Shown here one piece after another: positions 1 to 12,565 of a stretch of 64,000 nucleotides of DNA. Each line of letters opens with the position of its first letter. Position 1 is the stretch's first letter. The notes below the pieces were generated by a model. It did not search any database and was not told the origin of the DNA. It worked only from the letters and a program-made list of their open reading frames with translations. A program made the translations under genes and the position numbers. Source of the stretch: Raphanus sativus (Eukaryota > Streptophyta > Magnoliopsida > Brassicales > Brassicaceae); the NCBI RefSeq assembly GCF_000801105.2, contig NC_079518.1, positions 16,844,800 to 16,908,799 of the forward strand. The letters are read 5' to 3'.

Positions 1-3000
1 AAAAGGAATATTTTTCCACTCCAGTTGCCTTGGGCAGTCTAAATTCCAGAGCATCTGTTTTTGATGATGATGATTATGATGAGGAAGAAGAACAAGAGGA
101 GGAGCATCCGCCTGTTGAAAAAGCTCTTGGGACTGAAGAGACGGAACCAGGTTTGCAATTAGAAATCTTCTGTTTCTCGATCAAAACACATTCTACAATG
201 TACTTATGTTGTGTCATTTCATAACTCATTAACTCTCAAATCGGTTAGGCAAGTGCGTCTTTTAAGTTTTTGAGATCAGAATTTTTGGAATTTTCCTTCG
301 ATGCCTCTTGAGCTACTGATTATGAGACGTAAAGTTATTGCTTTGCAGTTGTTGCTAAGGAAGACAAGACCTTGGAGTATGAAAAAGAGGCTAGAATCTT
401 AGAAAGCGAGGATCATATGGACACAACCGATTCCCAGGAGGTCAGTCCCCCCCACAACCCCAAAAAGGGAAATTGTTTCTCAAACTACGTATCTATTTTC
501 TGCTGTGGGATGATTTTGTTCTGTTAGTGATCTCATCAAAACATTCAGGAGGAGGTTGATGAGTTATTGGAAGGTTCATTGGATGAGAAAGGCGCCACCC
601 CATTGCCTACTTTGTATGTGGAAGATGGTATGGTCATATTACAATTCTCCGAGATATTTGCTATCCATGAGCCACCACAGAAACGGGACAAGAGAGAAAA
701 TAGATATGCCTCGTATAATAGAGGTATGTGATTTGAAATGTTCTTCGTATTTAGTTTCTTCTCAAACCGTACTAAGTTTTGTATTTGCAACATCAAATAA
801 AATTCTCCGGATGTTAATAGCCTTCTTCCGTACAGATAAATACAAATCTATGGATATCTCTGAGCTTGTTGAAGATGATGAGGAGATACTCCTGAAGAGT
901 CATGGTAGGATCGATGCTGATGCAAAGCAATCTGATTTGATTCAGCTGGATGTTCCCTTTCCGATTAGCGAGGGTTTAAAGCTGGTAAAAGCTGGCACAA
1001 TTGGAGGAGTCACACCTGAATCAAGAGAATTTTCCAAGTTAGGAAGGGATACATGTATCATGGGTGAAGTGTTGAAGCAGGACGTAACAGAAGATGATTC
1101 ATCTCTGTGCCAGTCTCAGTTATCAATTGAAGTTTTTCCTCTTGACCAGCATGAGTGGGAACATCAAATTCTTTGGGAAAATTCTCCTGAAACTAGTGGT
1201 AATTCTGGTGATAGCGTCGAAGCTAGACTTGATTCCGCAGGTATGCTGATTCAAGGAACATATTCAGAGTCTGAACAAGAAAGCTTGAACGTGATGATGA
1301 ACTCTAGAGAGCAAGCTCAAGCTGAAAAGAATATGCTTGTGTCTTTTTCTGCCAATCTATTGGAGTCTTTTGGCTCAAGAGGTTCCCACTCTGGAAGCGA
1401 GTCCACTAACAATCGTCGACATCATCCACAACTTTTAAGGCTAGAATCCCAGTCGGATGAGGATCATCTAAGTGAAAATGACATTACTGGATTGGAGAAT
1501 ATGAAGCGACTTGAAAGCAAATCTCGCTTTAGCAAACTTGCTCTGCAAGAGAGGGATATGGGGGATGAGGCATGGTTAGATCGTATAATATGGGAATCAG
1601 ATAAAGAGCTGAGCAGGTCTCAACTAATTTTTGATCTTCAAGATGAGCAAATGGTCTTCGAAATTTTGGATAACGAGGAAACCAAAAATCTTCAACTTCA
1701 TGCTGGAGCTATGATTGTATCTCGGTCTTCAAAATCCAAGGATGAAAGCTTTCAGGAAAGCGGTGAATCAAACTCTGGCTGGCAATTTAATATTTCTAAT
1801 GACAAATTCTATATGAACGGGAAAAGCTCTCAGCAACTGCAAGCAAACACTAATAAATCCGGCGTTCATAGTTTGAGGGTTTTTCATTCAGCACCAGCAA
1901 TTAAATTGCAGACGATGAAGAATAAATTGAGCAAGTAAGTTGTCACTCTAATTTTGAAATCATTTTGTATTTGCACTCTTTTTGGATTCTTAAAAAGTTT
2001 TTACATCTGTTTTTAGTCTGTTAAAATGTTTTGAGTTCACTTATTACAGTAAAGACATAGCAAATTTTCACCGGCCCAAAGCTGTGTGGTATCCACATGA
2101 CAATGAGCTAGCCATCAAGCAGCAGGGAAAGTTACCCTCCCGAGGAGGATCTATGAAAATTGTAATTAAGAGCCTGGGGGGTAAAGGAAGCAAGCTACAC
2201 GTTGGAATAGAGGAATCTGTCTCTTCTTTAAAAGCGAAGGCTTCTAAAAAGCTAGGTTGTTTTTTGGTCTGCCACATTATGGCGTGAATTCTAATTGTAG
2301 AACATAATATTTTATTGGTTTCACTGACCAGTCTTGGTGCTCACTTGCTGCAATTGTTTTGCAGATTTTAAGGAAACTGAAGCAGTGAAAATGTTTTATA
2401 TGGGAAAGGAACTCGAGGATGAAAAGTCTCTTGCTGTTCAAAATGTTCAACCAAATTCTTTGGTACATCTTGTACGTACCAAAGTACATCTGTGGCCATG
2501 GGCACAAAAGCTGCCTGGTGAAAATAAAGCTTTGAGACCTCCTGGGGCATTCAAGAGGAAATCTGACTTATCTACTAAAGATGGCCACGTTTTTTTGTTG
2601 GAGTAAGAAAGTTTTATGAGACTTACCCTGTTAATTTGGGATCTTTGTTGCTCTTGTAGTTAAATTCACCTATCTGTCAGTAGGAAAAGACTCTTATTGG
2701 AAGTCACATTTTCTTTTCATTGATCTTTGTAGGTATTGCGAGGAGAGGCCGTTGATGCTCAGCAATGCAGGAATGGGTGCAAATCTGTGTACATATTATC
2801 AGAAATCATCCTCAGAGGATCAAGGTGGGAACTTGTTGCGCAATCAAAGTGACACCTTAGGGAATGTGATGATTCTGGAACCTGGAGACAAGTCCCCTTT
2901 CCTTGGGGAGATACAGGCTGGTTGCAGTCAGTCATCTGTTGAATCAAACATGTATAAAGCACCTGTTTTTCCGCATAGATTGCAGTCAACAGATTATTTG

Positions 3001-6000
3001 CTGGTCCGGTCTCCCAAAGGGAAGCTCTCTCTAAGGCGTATTGACAAGATAGCTGTTGTCGGACAACAGGTTTGTCTTTTGCATGATTTTTCTCTAAGAA
3101 TTTCTGTCCAAGGAAGGTCTCAATGGATGTATATACACAAAATTGAAAAAAAATTAATTTGAAGTGGCCATTTTAGTCTGGTTATGAGTTCCACCTGCAT
3201 TATAATTAATTATGACATTCTGCAGCTTATTTTTCTTTAGTTTCATAATGTCGGCATGCTCAGATTATTTTTTTCCCAGGAACCTCGCATGGAAGTTATG
3301 TCTCCTGGATCAAAGAATCTACAGACTTATTTGGTGAACAGGATGTTGGTTTATGTGTACCGGGAGTTTATGAAGAGCCACTCAATTGCTGCAGATGAGC
3401 TGTCTTTTTTATTTTCTAACTTAACAGATGCAGTTGTCAGAAGGAACTTGAAACTTTGTGCCGGTTTGAAGGTATCTCATCAGATTCTCACTTCTGCATA
3501 CACACAGCATCTATAATTGCACACTTACGCTCTCTCTCTTTTTATTTTTATTTTTGCGTCATCATGCTTCTGTATCATATTATCATACTTACCTCCTTAC
3601 GTAAATGTACAAAATGCAGAGGGATAAAACTGGTCAGCCTTGTTGGTACAAGAGACCTGATTTTCAAGTTCCACCTGAGAATGAACTTAAAAAGCTGGTG
3701 GCACCAGAGCATGTTAGTTTTCCCTTTGAGTTCTTTCCATGGTTAAAATATGCCCCGTCTGCTTTCCACTATTCAGAGTTGCAGTTAACGAGCTTTTGAT
3801 TGCTATTGCCGGGAATATACTCTTTAAGATGCATGGTTTTCTATATTTTGTTGGGCTAGGTCTGTTCCTACGAGAGTATGCTAGCTGGGCTGTACCGGCT
3901 CAAACATTTAGGGATCACCCGGTTTACATTACCTGCCAGCATTTCAGCTGCATTGACTCAGCTCCCAGACGAAGCTATTGCTCTCGCCGCTGCATCACAT
4001 ATTGAGAGGGAGTTGCAGATAACTCCATGGAATCTGAGCAGTAATTTTGTTGCTTGTACAAATCAGGTAAGCATCACTTATCTATGTTGAGGAGTTACAT
4101 AGCCAGTGAGTTCTTATATATATATATATATATGTGTATATTATATATATATATATATATATTTGTTATGTTAGGAACTTAGGGTTGAGTCATCCCTAAT
4201 CCGTGAAAGGCTGGTTATTAGTTTTGTTAAAAAGTATTTCCGAATCTTGTCAGTGGAATTGGATTTGATGCTTCTGATCAGTCATCGCTCATGATTCCTG
4301 CCCGTTCGATGCTTACATCTCTGGTTTTCATTTGTGCGTTTGAGTAGGATAGAGCAAATATAGAGCGTTTGGAAATTACTGGGGTTGGCGATCCATCTGG
4401 ACGGGGTCTAGGATTCAGCTATGTCAAAGCTGCACCAAAAGCACCTGCTGCAGCCGGGCATATGAAGAAAAAGGCAGCAGCTGGTCGTGGAGCCCCAACT
4501 GTAACTGGTACAGATGCTGATCTTCGCAGATTAAGCATGGAAGCAGCTCGAGAGGTATACTTCTTTATTTCAGACGTCTAGGAACCTAAAAGGACATCTT
4601 TCTTGCAAGTTGCCCATTTCTTCGAAATTAAACCCATTGAAAATTTTAATTAAGATATGGTTTGGATGATCTCTTTATAGGTTCTTATCAAATTCAATGT
4701 TCCTGATGAAATAATTGCTAAGCAAACTCGATGGCACCGTATAGCTATGATACGGAAGCTATCAAGTGAGCAGGCGGCATCTGGTGTTAAGGTTGACCCT
4801 ACAACCATAGGCAAGTATGCCCGTGGCCAGAGAATGTCCTTCCTGCAGATGCAGCAGCAGGCTCGAGAAAAGTGTCAGGAGATTTGGGATAGGCAACTTT
4901 CTTCCCTTTCTGCTTATGATGGTGATGACAATGAAAGTGAAAATGAGGCCAACAGTGACTTGGACTCCTTTGCTGGAGATTTGGAAAATCTGCTTGATGC
5001 TGAGGAAGGTGGGGAGGGGGAAGAATCTAATATGTCTAAGAATGACAAGTTGGATGGAGTTAAGGGTCTCAAGATGAGACGACGGCCATCTCAAGTTGAG
5101 ACTGACGAAGAAATTGAAGATGAAGCTACTGAATATGCGGAGTTATGCCGATTGCTGATGCAGGGTACGTGTGTTTTTAACTAAGGCATTTTTGTGCTAT
5201 TAGCTAAAGAACTTTTTGTTAGCGTGTCACTGACATTGATGCTTTATTTAGATGAGGAGCAGAAGAAGAAAAAGAAGAAGATCAAAGCTGTGGGAGAAGG
5301 AATGGGGTCCTTTCCTCCTCCACGGCCCAGTATAGGTTTTCAAATTGCTGAACCTGTAAGAAAGGCCACTTTCAATGACAAGAGTCCTATCGCCACCCAA
5401 CCTGATGCATCTTTCTTAGTTAATGAGAGCACCGTCAAGGACACCAGAAATGTCAGTACAAGTTTGTCTCTTGCCTTTTTTTGATTAGTGCATGAGGGCT
5501 TGCATGTGTTGACAAACATGTCTTTTGTATTTCCCCCTCCAGTGGCAGGTTGATAGCCCTATTATTAAGACCCCCAAAGGTAAACAGGCAAAAGAGATTG
5601 GCAATTCTTTGGGCCCGCTTAAGAAGGTCAAAATACTTAACGAAAACCTTAAGGTACAATTAAATCAGTACAACAATCTATTAGTTAATTTATTCTAATA
5701 TTTTAATGGTCAATTCTGAAGTTTTGTCTGTTCTTGTGGTCTAAACTAGGTTTTCAAGGAAAAGAAATCGGCGAGAGAGAACTTTGTTTGTGGAGCCTGT
5801 GGTCAGGTATATCTGCTTCTTCTTTTTTTTACTAGATTATTATGAATCTAAACATTGCTTGTTTGAGAGGAGTGTTTGATTATTATTTTTCATGGTCAGT
5901 ATGGACACATGAGAACCAATAAACACTGCCCAAGATACAGAGAAAATACAGATTCACAACCCGAAGGTGTGGATATGGAGAAGTCCGTGGGAAAACCGAG

Positions 6001-7477
6001 TACTTCAGAAGTATCAGGTCAGGCCAAGCTTAAACCTAGCAAGAGCAGCAAGGCTGCGTCAAAAAGTGCAGTAAAAGTCAGCGTAGATACAACTCCAAAG
6101 GGAGATAATTCAACTAGTAAAACTGGGGGTCTCCCTCTGAAGTTTAGGTATGGTATCCCCACTGGAACGATGTCAGATACACCTGGTTCGGAAGCTCCAG
6201 GAAGTTCTGAGCAAGCAGCAGTGTCGGACATAGACACTGGGACCAAAACCACATCTAAGATCAGCAAACTCAAGATTTCAAGTAAGGCGAAACCTAAAGA
6301 ATCTAAGGTTGAATCTGACAGACCTTTGCCTACATATAGCAGAGAGAGAGGGGAGAGCGAGTCTCACAAGCCTTGTGTTTCTGGAAATCAAGCTGCCTCA
6401 AGCAGGCACACCATATCTATTCTGCAGCCATCATTAAGCATGGATAGAGATCAAGCTGAATCTCGTAGGCCTCACCTGGTGATACGACCGCCTACAGAAA
6501 GAGAACAGCCTCAGAAGAAACTTGTGATAAAACGTTCGAAAGAGATAACTGATCACGACATGAGTAGTCTTGAAGAGAGTCCACGGTTTGAGTCCCGGAA
6601 GACAAAAAGAATGGCAGAACTGACGGGTTTTCAGAGGCAGCAGAGCTTCAGAGTAGCAGAGAACTCTCTAGAGCGGAGACCAAAAGAAGACAGAGTATGG
6701 TGGGAAGAAGAGGAGATAAGTAGGAGAAGAGATTATGATGATATGAATGTAACAGAAGAACCCAACGAGATAGCTGAGATCAGGAGATACGAGGAGGTAC
6801 TACGTAGTGAGAGGGAGGAAGAGGAACGACAAAAAGCGAAGAATAAAAAGAAGAAAAAGAAGCTGCAACCCGAATTAGTAGAAGGGTATCTAGAAGATTA
6901 TCCTCCTCGAAGAAACAACAACGATAGAAGATTGTCAGAAAGAGGCCGGAACGTTAGAAGCCGGTATGTGTCCGACTTTGAAATGAATGGTGCGGATTAT
7001 GCACCTCAACCAAAACGACGCAAAAAAGGAGAGGTAAGACTTCCTCTTTTGCATTCATGTGGCGTTACATATTAAAGATTCAACTCATCTTTGTGTGTGT
7101 TGTCTCGTCTATACAAACAGGTTGGGCTAGCAAACATCTTGGAAACCATAGTGGACACACTAAGACTCAAAGAAGAAGTGTCAGGCCTCTTCTTGAAACC
7201 GGTTTCAAAGAAGGATGCTCCAGACTATTTTGATATAGTGCAACGCCCGATGGATCTGTCGACAATCCGGGATAAGGTACGGAAGATAGAGTACAGAAAC
7301 CGCGAGCAGTTTAGACACGATGTCTGGCAGATCCAGTTCAATGCTCATCTTTATAACAGCAACGGGCGTAACCCTGGGATACCGCCTTTGGCAGATCAGT
7401 TGCTGGAGATTTGTGATTACTTGATAGATGATTATGGAGATCAGTTAGAAGAAGCAGAGAAAGGTATTGATAGATAG
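1..7477 (+). CDS. TAF1: TAF1, TFIID subunit 1 (5'-truncated by window edge), 17 exons
   Basis: Largest TFIID subunit, a nuclear scaffold for RNA polymerase II initiation with reported histone acetyltransferase activity. I placed GT/AG exons that keep one frame throughout: <1-150, 349-440, 549-723, 836-1934, 2050-2255, 2365-2602, 2733-3069, 3280-3471, 3620-3712, 3860-4066, 4348-4554, 4681-5164, 5252-5451, 5543-5653, 5750-5806, 5900-7033, 7121-7477. These encode 1778 residues of the C-terminal part; roughly 140 N-terminal residues (TBP-binding region) lie outside. Domains, numbered within this part: acidic stretch near 15-35; ubiquitin-like domain about 540-617 (starts MKIVIKSL); conserved central TAF1/HAT region about 640-1150; CCHC zinc knuckle about 1276-1290 (CGACGQYGHMRTNKHC); lysine-rich linker; bromodomain about 1665-1765 with the acetyl-lysine-binding Asn in HLYNSNGRNPG. 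The length favours the long TAF1/HAF1 paralogue over HAF2/TAF1b, but I cannot exclude the latter. No break was seen. Confidence 0.95.
4114..4162. repeat. AT dinucleotide microsatellite in TAF1 intron 10
   Basis: Two runs of alternating T and A separated by a short GTGT interruption. It lies wholly inside the intron between exons 3860-4066 and 4348-4554, so it does not touch the coding sequence. Likely length-polymorphic. Confidence 0.9.
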
Positions 7478-8589
7478 ATCCCACTGACTGAGAGAGTGTG
7501 TGTGTTTTAAGTTAGTCATTCCTCTTTTATGCCAAAAAGTGGGTTCTAGCTTTGGCTAATGATTTGTATGAAAAAAAGAAAGAAAGAAACATTGTCATGT
7601 GCTGTCTGTGTAAAAGTCAAGTAAGTAAAAAGAAAATTGTTTCTTTTTTTAAATTGTTGTTTGTAAAATTTTGAGGGTTTCACTAAATTGATGATTGTGG
7701 TATTAAATAGCACTTTGGAAGATGATGTGTTAATGTTGTGCATAAAAACATTGTTTTCATTGAGAATGGGCCTTTTATTAACTATTAATTTGTTATTTAC
7801 TATTATCTTTTATCAATTTAGGTGGTGTTTAAAGATTTTTTTTGTTTCATTTTAGGTAATGTTTTCAAGTTTTTATGTAGTTTGATGTTTTTGACTATTT
7901 GTATTTTGCAATGTAATTTTTATTTATTGAATTAGCTATGGTTATTGTTATTTTTAGATAAACAAGAAAGTTTGAATAAAAATTTGTAATTCTTTAATTA
8001 GCTTGAAAAACCTTGTAATTTTTTAATTCAAAAACTTTAAAATCCATCTAGTTTGATACAAAGGGATTAATTAGTAAATTTGAAGTTAACTGAGACATAA
8101 ATTTTCTAATCTATCTTTGTTTGGTCGGAGTATCCTTCATGGCGCCTCATATACCTTCACGTCTTCTCTATTATCTCTTCCCCGACCCGGAGAAAAAAGA
8201 CAGTTATCTTACTTTCAATATCTATCATTCTGGTCCATGTTTGCATTTACATTCGTTTATCTTTTCCTCAATATTTCATTTATTAGGAATAGATATGCTA
8301 TTTCATTTACGCTGTTATTGCCGTTCAAAAAAAAAAAGAATAGATATGCTAAACATAAATGGGTAAATCTCGTTTACGTTTAGATTATTTTCTAAAATTA
8401 GTTGAAATTTGTTAACTTTTTTTTCATGATTAAACGAGTAAGAATCGATCCTTTTCTAGTAGTAATAGATTTATTTGAAAATATCTTTGAATTCCATTTT
8501 TGTAGGATCTTTTTGTGGATACAGTTGGACCTTCTTGTGTATATAAAAATTTCAATTTGATTGGAAAAAACAGTAGCTCTTTCTCTTTC
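7478..8589. other. TAF1 3' flank and AT-rich intergenic DNA
   Basis: Begins with the TAF1 3' UTR directly after the TAG stop. The remainder is AT-rich with no coding signal I can support. Short open frames around 8120-8380 show no recognisable domain and have no splice or promoter context. Confidence 0.6.
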
Positions 8590-8720
8590 TGCCAATTAAC
8601 TTCTACTTTGAAACTTTGATCTAGATCTAACATTTGGTATCAAAGCTTCAACTACATAATGAAGCTCTGATACCAAATTGTTAGCACTAGATCAAGGTTT
8701 TAATGTTGAAGTAAATTGGC
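8590..8720. repeat. Imperfect inverted repeat of LTR end plus primer-binding-like site
   Basis: The arm 8590-8653 and the reverse complement of 8657-8720 align over about 64 bases. Each arm reads outside-in as an LTR-like tail containing TTGATCTAG, then TTTGGTATCA(A/G)AGCTTCA. The latter resembles the initiator-methionine tRNA primer site TGGTATCAGAGC used by many plant LTR retrotransposons. The two primer-like sites face each other across a loop of about 3 bases. Probably a head-to-head remnant of two LTR ends; a MITE-type hairpin is the alternative. Confidence 0.6.
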
Positions 8721-9870
8721 CGATAACAAAAAAAAAAGAAAAATGTAGTTTAGATTTATTTTCAGATTAAATTACCGAATTTTGGTGCATATTCCACAAT
8801 GCTTTGAATTTATTCTGATAGGAATTTTGTAGGTTTATCATTCTTAACTTATTGTTATTTTATTGTATCTTTAGATGGATTTATTCAGGGAATGTTGGTG
8901 TGTTATGATTCTCTGAACGTAACGTGGATCTCCTGTGATTGAAATCTTAAGCAAAACGTATATTTTTCTTTTTATTTATAATATTGTATATGATTCGTAT
9001 AACATCAATTATGTTCTCTACATACTGCTGTTGCAGATTTCTGGGTGTTAATTGTTAAACAAGACGCCTTTGAGTAATCTTGCATCTTTCAATGTATCAA
9101 CGATCGATGCAGTAGAGCAGACCACTTGAATTCCTAGAAGAAGATCGATATATCATAGGAAGTGATTTAAAATTGTCCAAAAAGGATGTGATTTAAAAAT
9201 ACGAAGTCGAGTAATTGGTGTCAATTGATGAGTATTGTTAGACGATGAAAAAAAGGTCTTGCTAGAAGTAACTTTCCTCTTATTCTTTCTCTTTAGTCTG
9301 ATTTGTTAAATTCTTTCTGTTTTATGTGGCTGTTGGAAGAGGGGGCCTCCTGTATAAAGCAATTGAGATTTTTAAATTATTTTTTTGGTTGCCAGATTTG
9401 TTTTCTGATTTGTTAGTTTCTGTTTTGTTTTACTCTTGCTAAAGTTATTACTCTTCATTCTACAATATTATCGTTAATTGTAACGAATTTTAATTCATTG
9501 CAAAACAAAAAGCATGCTCGTCTGCTATATTGCACCGGAAAGAATATTGGGACGGATACGGGGGTTGGGGCGGGGATAAGAAACAGTTAAACTTAAAATT
9601 TATAGATACGGATATGGTATGGATACGTCTATAATATATATATATATATATGTATTATATAAAAAAACAAATCATAATATAAAATAAAACATCACTATAA
9701 TATCATAAATAGAATAAAAAGTAAACTAATTATTAAGCAATGCATTCTCCAAATTTGGTTTATCTAGCGAAAGATTTGCAAACTCCAAAAATCTCATATC
9801 TTCTCTAGAACTCAAATAAAAAATATATGTATGAATCGATGTAAGTGATAACCATAAAACATGAAAAGCA
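8721..9870. other. AT-rich intergenic DNA
   Basis: No gene, RNA or complete mobile element could be supported. It contains short GATACGG-type reiterations near 9550-9630 and an AT microsatellite near 9632-9652. It ends at the inferred insertion point of the Helitron beginning at 9871. Confidence 0.5.
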
Positions 9871-12013
9871 TCTTATTATATAAAGATTGGTTTTTCAAAG
9901 TTACTAATTAACACGATCGCGACACATGACAATTATAACTTTAAGATTGTGACATGTGTGAATTTAGCTCATAATTAAAAGTGTATATACTAAGATAAAA
10001 ACAAAAATATTTTTTGTTAAAAATAATTATAATTATTATCTAATAGTAATTTTTCTTTTTTTTAAATCCTAAACCAAAATAAAGTAATTTGATAGTAATT
10101 TTCCTATAAAATAATTATAGTTTGATAGTAATTTTCCATTTTACAGTCCTAAACAAAAACATTATTTGATAGTAATATAGTTATTGTCTAAAGTGAATTT
10201 TGAAAAAAGTAATTTTCCTTTTAATAAGTTTCTAAATTTTCTTTTTTAAGATTTAAAAAATGGAAATTATTCTATTTTATAAATCTTTCTTATTTAGAAT
10301 TTAAAAAAAATACAAATATCATCATATAGTCTGTTACAATAATTTTCTATTCAGAGTTTAAGAAAATTATATTAATATCAAATAATTATTTCAAGTTAAC
10401 TCCTAAATATTTTATAATTACAATTTTACAGTTCATATCACTATTGTTTTTACAATTTGTTTTTAGTTAAATAATATTTAGTATCAGGTTCATCATCAAA
10501 TAATTTTTTTTATATAAAAATTAGTTCTTCAAAGCTAATAATTAACATGATTGCTACATGTGTCATAAATTTTTAAGATTGTGACATATTAAGAATATGA
10601 TACAGTTCTTTTTTTTTAAGATTAAGAAAAATAAATATTCTCATTACAAAAATAGTCTTTAAAGTTCTATTTAGATTTAATATTTTTAGAAAAGGAAAAT
10701 TACAAATTAACATTTTTATTATTTTGCATTATATATTGTTAAAAATATTTTAAAGTAATTTAAAATTTTTAATTGCGACATGTGTCAATAAACTTTTAAA
10801 ATTGTGACATATGTCAAAAATAAGATATAATTATCTCTTTTTAAGATTTAAAAGAGATTAAGAAAAGGAAAATTTTAGTTACAAAATAGTCTTTTAAATT
10901 TATATTTTAGGATTTAGTATTTTAAGAAAAGGAAAATTAAAATACTACCATTTTTAGTATTTTACACTATATATTGTTAGAATATTATATAGTTATTTTC
11001 ATTTTTTTAATTCTAAACAAGAAAATAATTGTAAAAAGCAATTTTAAAGTAATTATTTCTTTGTTAATTTGTTTTTAATAAATTGTGACATGTGTAAAAA
11101 TGATACAATTCTTTTTTGTTTATGATATAAAAGAGATTTAGAAAAGAAAATTTTATTACAAAATAGTCTTTTCTGGTTCTTTTTAGGATTTTATAAAAAA
11201 TACTATCATACAGTTTTTTACAATTACATATTGTTAAAAATATTGATAGTAATTTTTTTTAAGTCTAAACAAAAAAAAATTGTAAAATATATTTGAAAAT
11301 TAATTATTTTTTAAAAAAGTTTTTTTTTTTATAATTTTGTTTTAAAGATACTAAAGTAAGATAATTATAAAAGATAAATATTATCTTTTAAGAAAAAAAT
11401 ATTAAACAAAAGCGAATTATAAAATCCAACAAATACAATAAATTATTTAATAAAAATCATGAATAAAAACTAACTATTAAATAAATAATATTCCTTTTTC
11501 AAAGCCTAAACAAAAGAAAATTGAAAAAGTATTCTTATTATTTTCTTATAATTAACTAACTTTCCTTTTAATATATAATTGTATGTTAAGCAATCTTGAC
11601 AAAAAAGCAACAAATATTTCATACTATATTTAGGTTTAAGTTTTCATATTTTAGTTTTACAAAACACAATAGTATTTATGTGAAAAATATTACATGAGTA
11701 TTTTCTTTAAATTTCTTGATACAACTCAATTTTTTATTATCATTATTACATCTTATGATGCTAACATACTTTTTTTTTAATTACGAGGTTGTTGTCGTAC
11801 ATGAGTATGTGTGAATATGATGAATATGTGTTTGTACATATAAGACAAATATATAATTATTAAAACATAAAATAATTTTTTGATTATAAAATAAATCTCA
11901 CACAACATATGCAAATCATTCATAAAATTATAATAAAATGATTATTATTTTATGTTCTTTATTTAATTAAACATCAACCCAAACCCGTTGCAACGCAACG
12001 GGCTTATATCTAG
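9871..12013 (+). mobile_element. Non-autonomous Helitron, 2143 bp
   Basis: Starts with TC (TCTTATTATATAAAGATTGG) after an A, and ends with CTAG followed by T, the A/T insertion preference of Helitrons. The 3' end carries a perfect 8 bp stem (CCCGTTGC, loop AAC, GCAACGGG, 11984-12002) about 8 bases before the CTAG. The interior is AT-rich and noncoding, with diverged subrepeats around TTGTGACATGTGT near 9945, 10575, 10765 and 11085. No RepHel coding sequence is present, so it would need an autonomous partner. Confidence 0.75.
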
Positions 12014-12060
12014 TATATAATATAAACTAGAAAAACACACATACATAAGTATGATTTGTA

Positions 12061-12565
12061 TGATATTCTCAATGATTTATAATATCAAATTATATATAAT
12101 ATATGTTATTTTGAATATTTTCAATTGTACATAACCTAAACTTGAAAATCATTAGTTTAAATTTATATATATATATAAGTATAACTGTTTGAAAATCTTG
12201 CATTTGATTGCTGGTATTAGATCCAATGCGGACGCTACCAATGACTTATAATCTTAACTTTTATATAGTATAAACATGATGTTTTTTTTGTAAATTTAAC
12301 TAATAGACATTTATTTATATTTTATTTTGAAATAATTATTTTTGTAATATTAACATATTTAGAAATAGCATATTTAATAAAACGATTTGAAATATTTTTG
12401 GTGCTTTAAAATAATATTTGGATATTCTCAATGATTTATAATATCAAAATATATATAATATACGTTATTTGTGAATATTTTCAATTGTACATAACCTAAA
12501 CTTGAAAATATGAGTTTAATTTAGATTTAAATAAGAATAACTGTTTAAAAGTCTTGCATTTTTAA
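12061..12565. repeat. Diverged direct repeat, about 140 bp units 360 bp apart
   Basis: The block 12061-12207 (GATATTCTCAATGATTTATA through CTTGCATTT) recurs at 12421-12560 with few changes. The sequence after the first copy (ATTAGATCCAATGCGGACGC, near 12219) also has a relative near 12772, so the repeat unit is larger and partly eroded. Noncoding and AT-rich; probably part of an old mobile element next to the Helitron end at 12013. Confidence 0.7.

Noticed and set aside
556..1938. A single 460-codon gene
   Set aside because: It merges TAF1 exons 3 and 4 with the intron between them; splice sites at 723/836 and 1934 restore the conserved reading.
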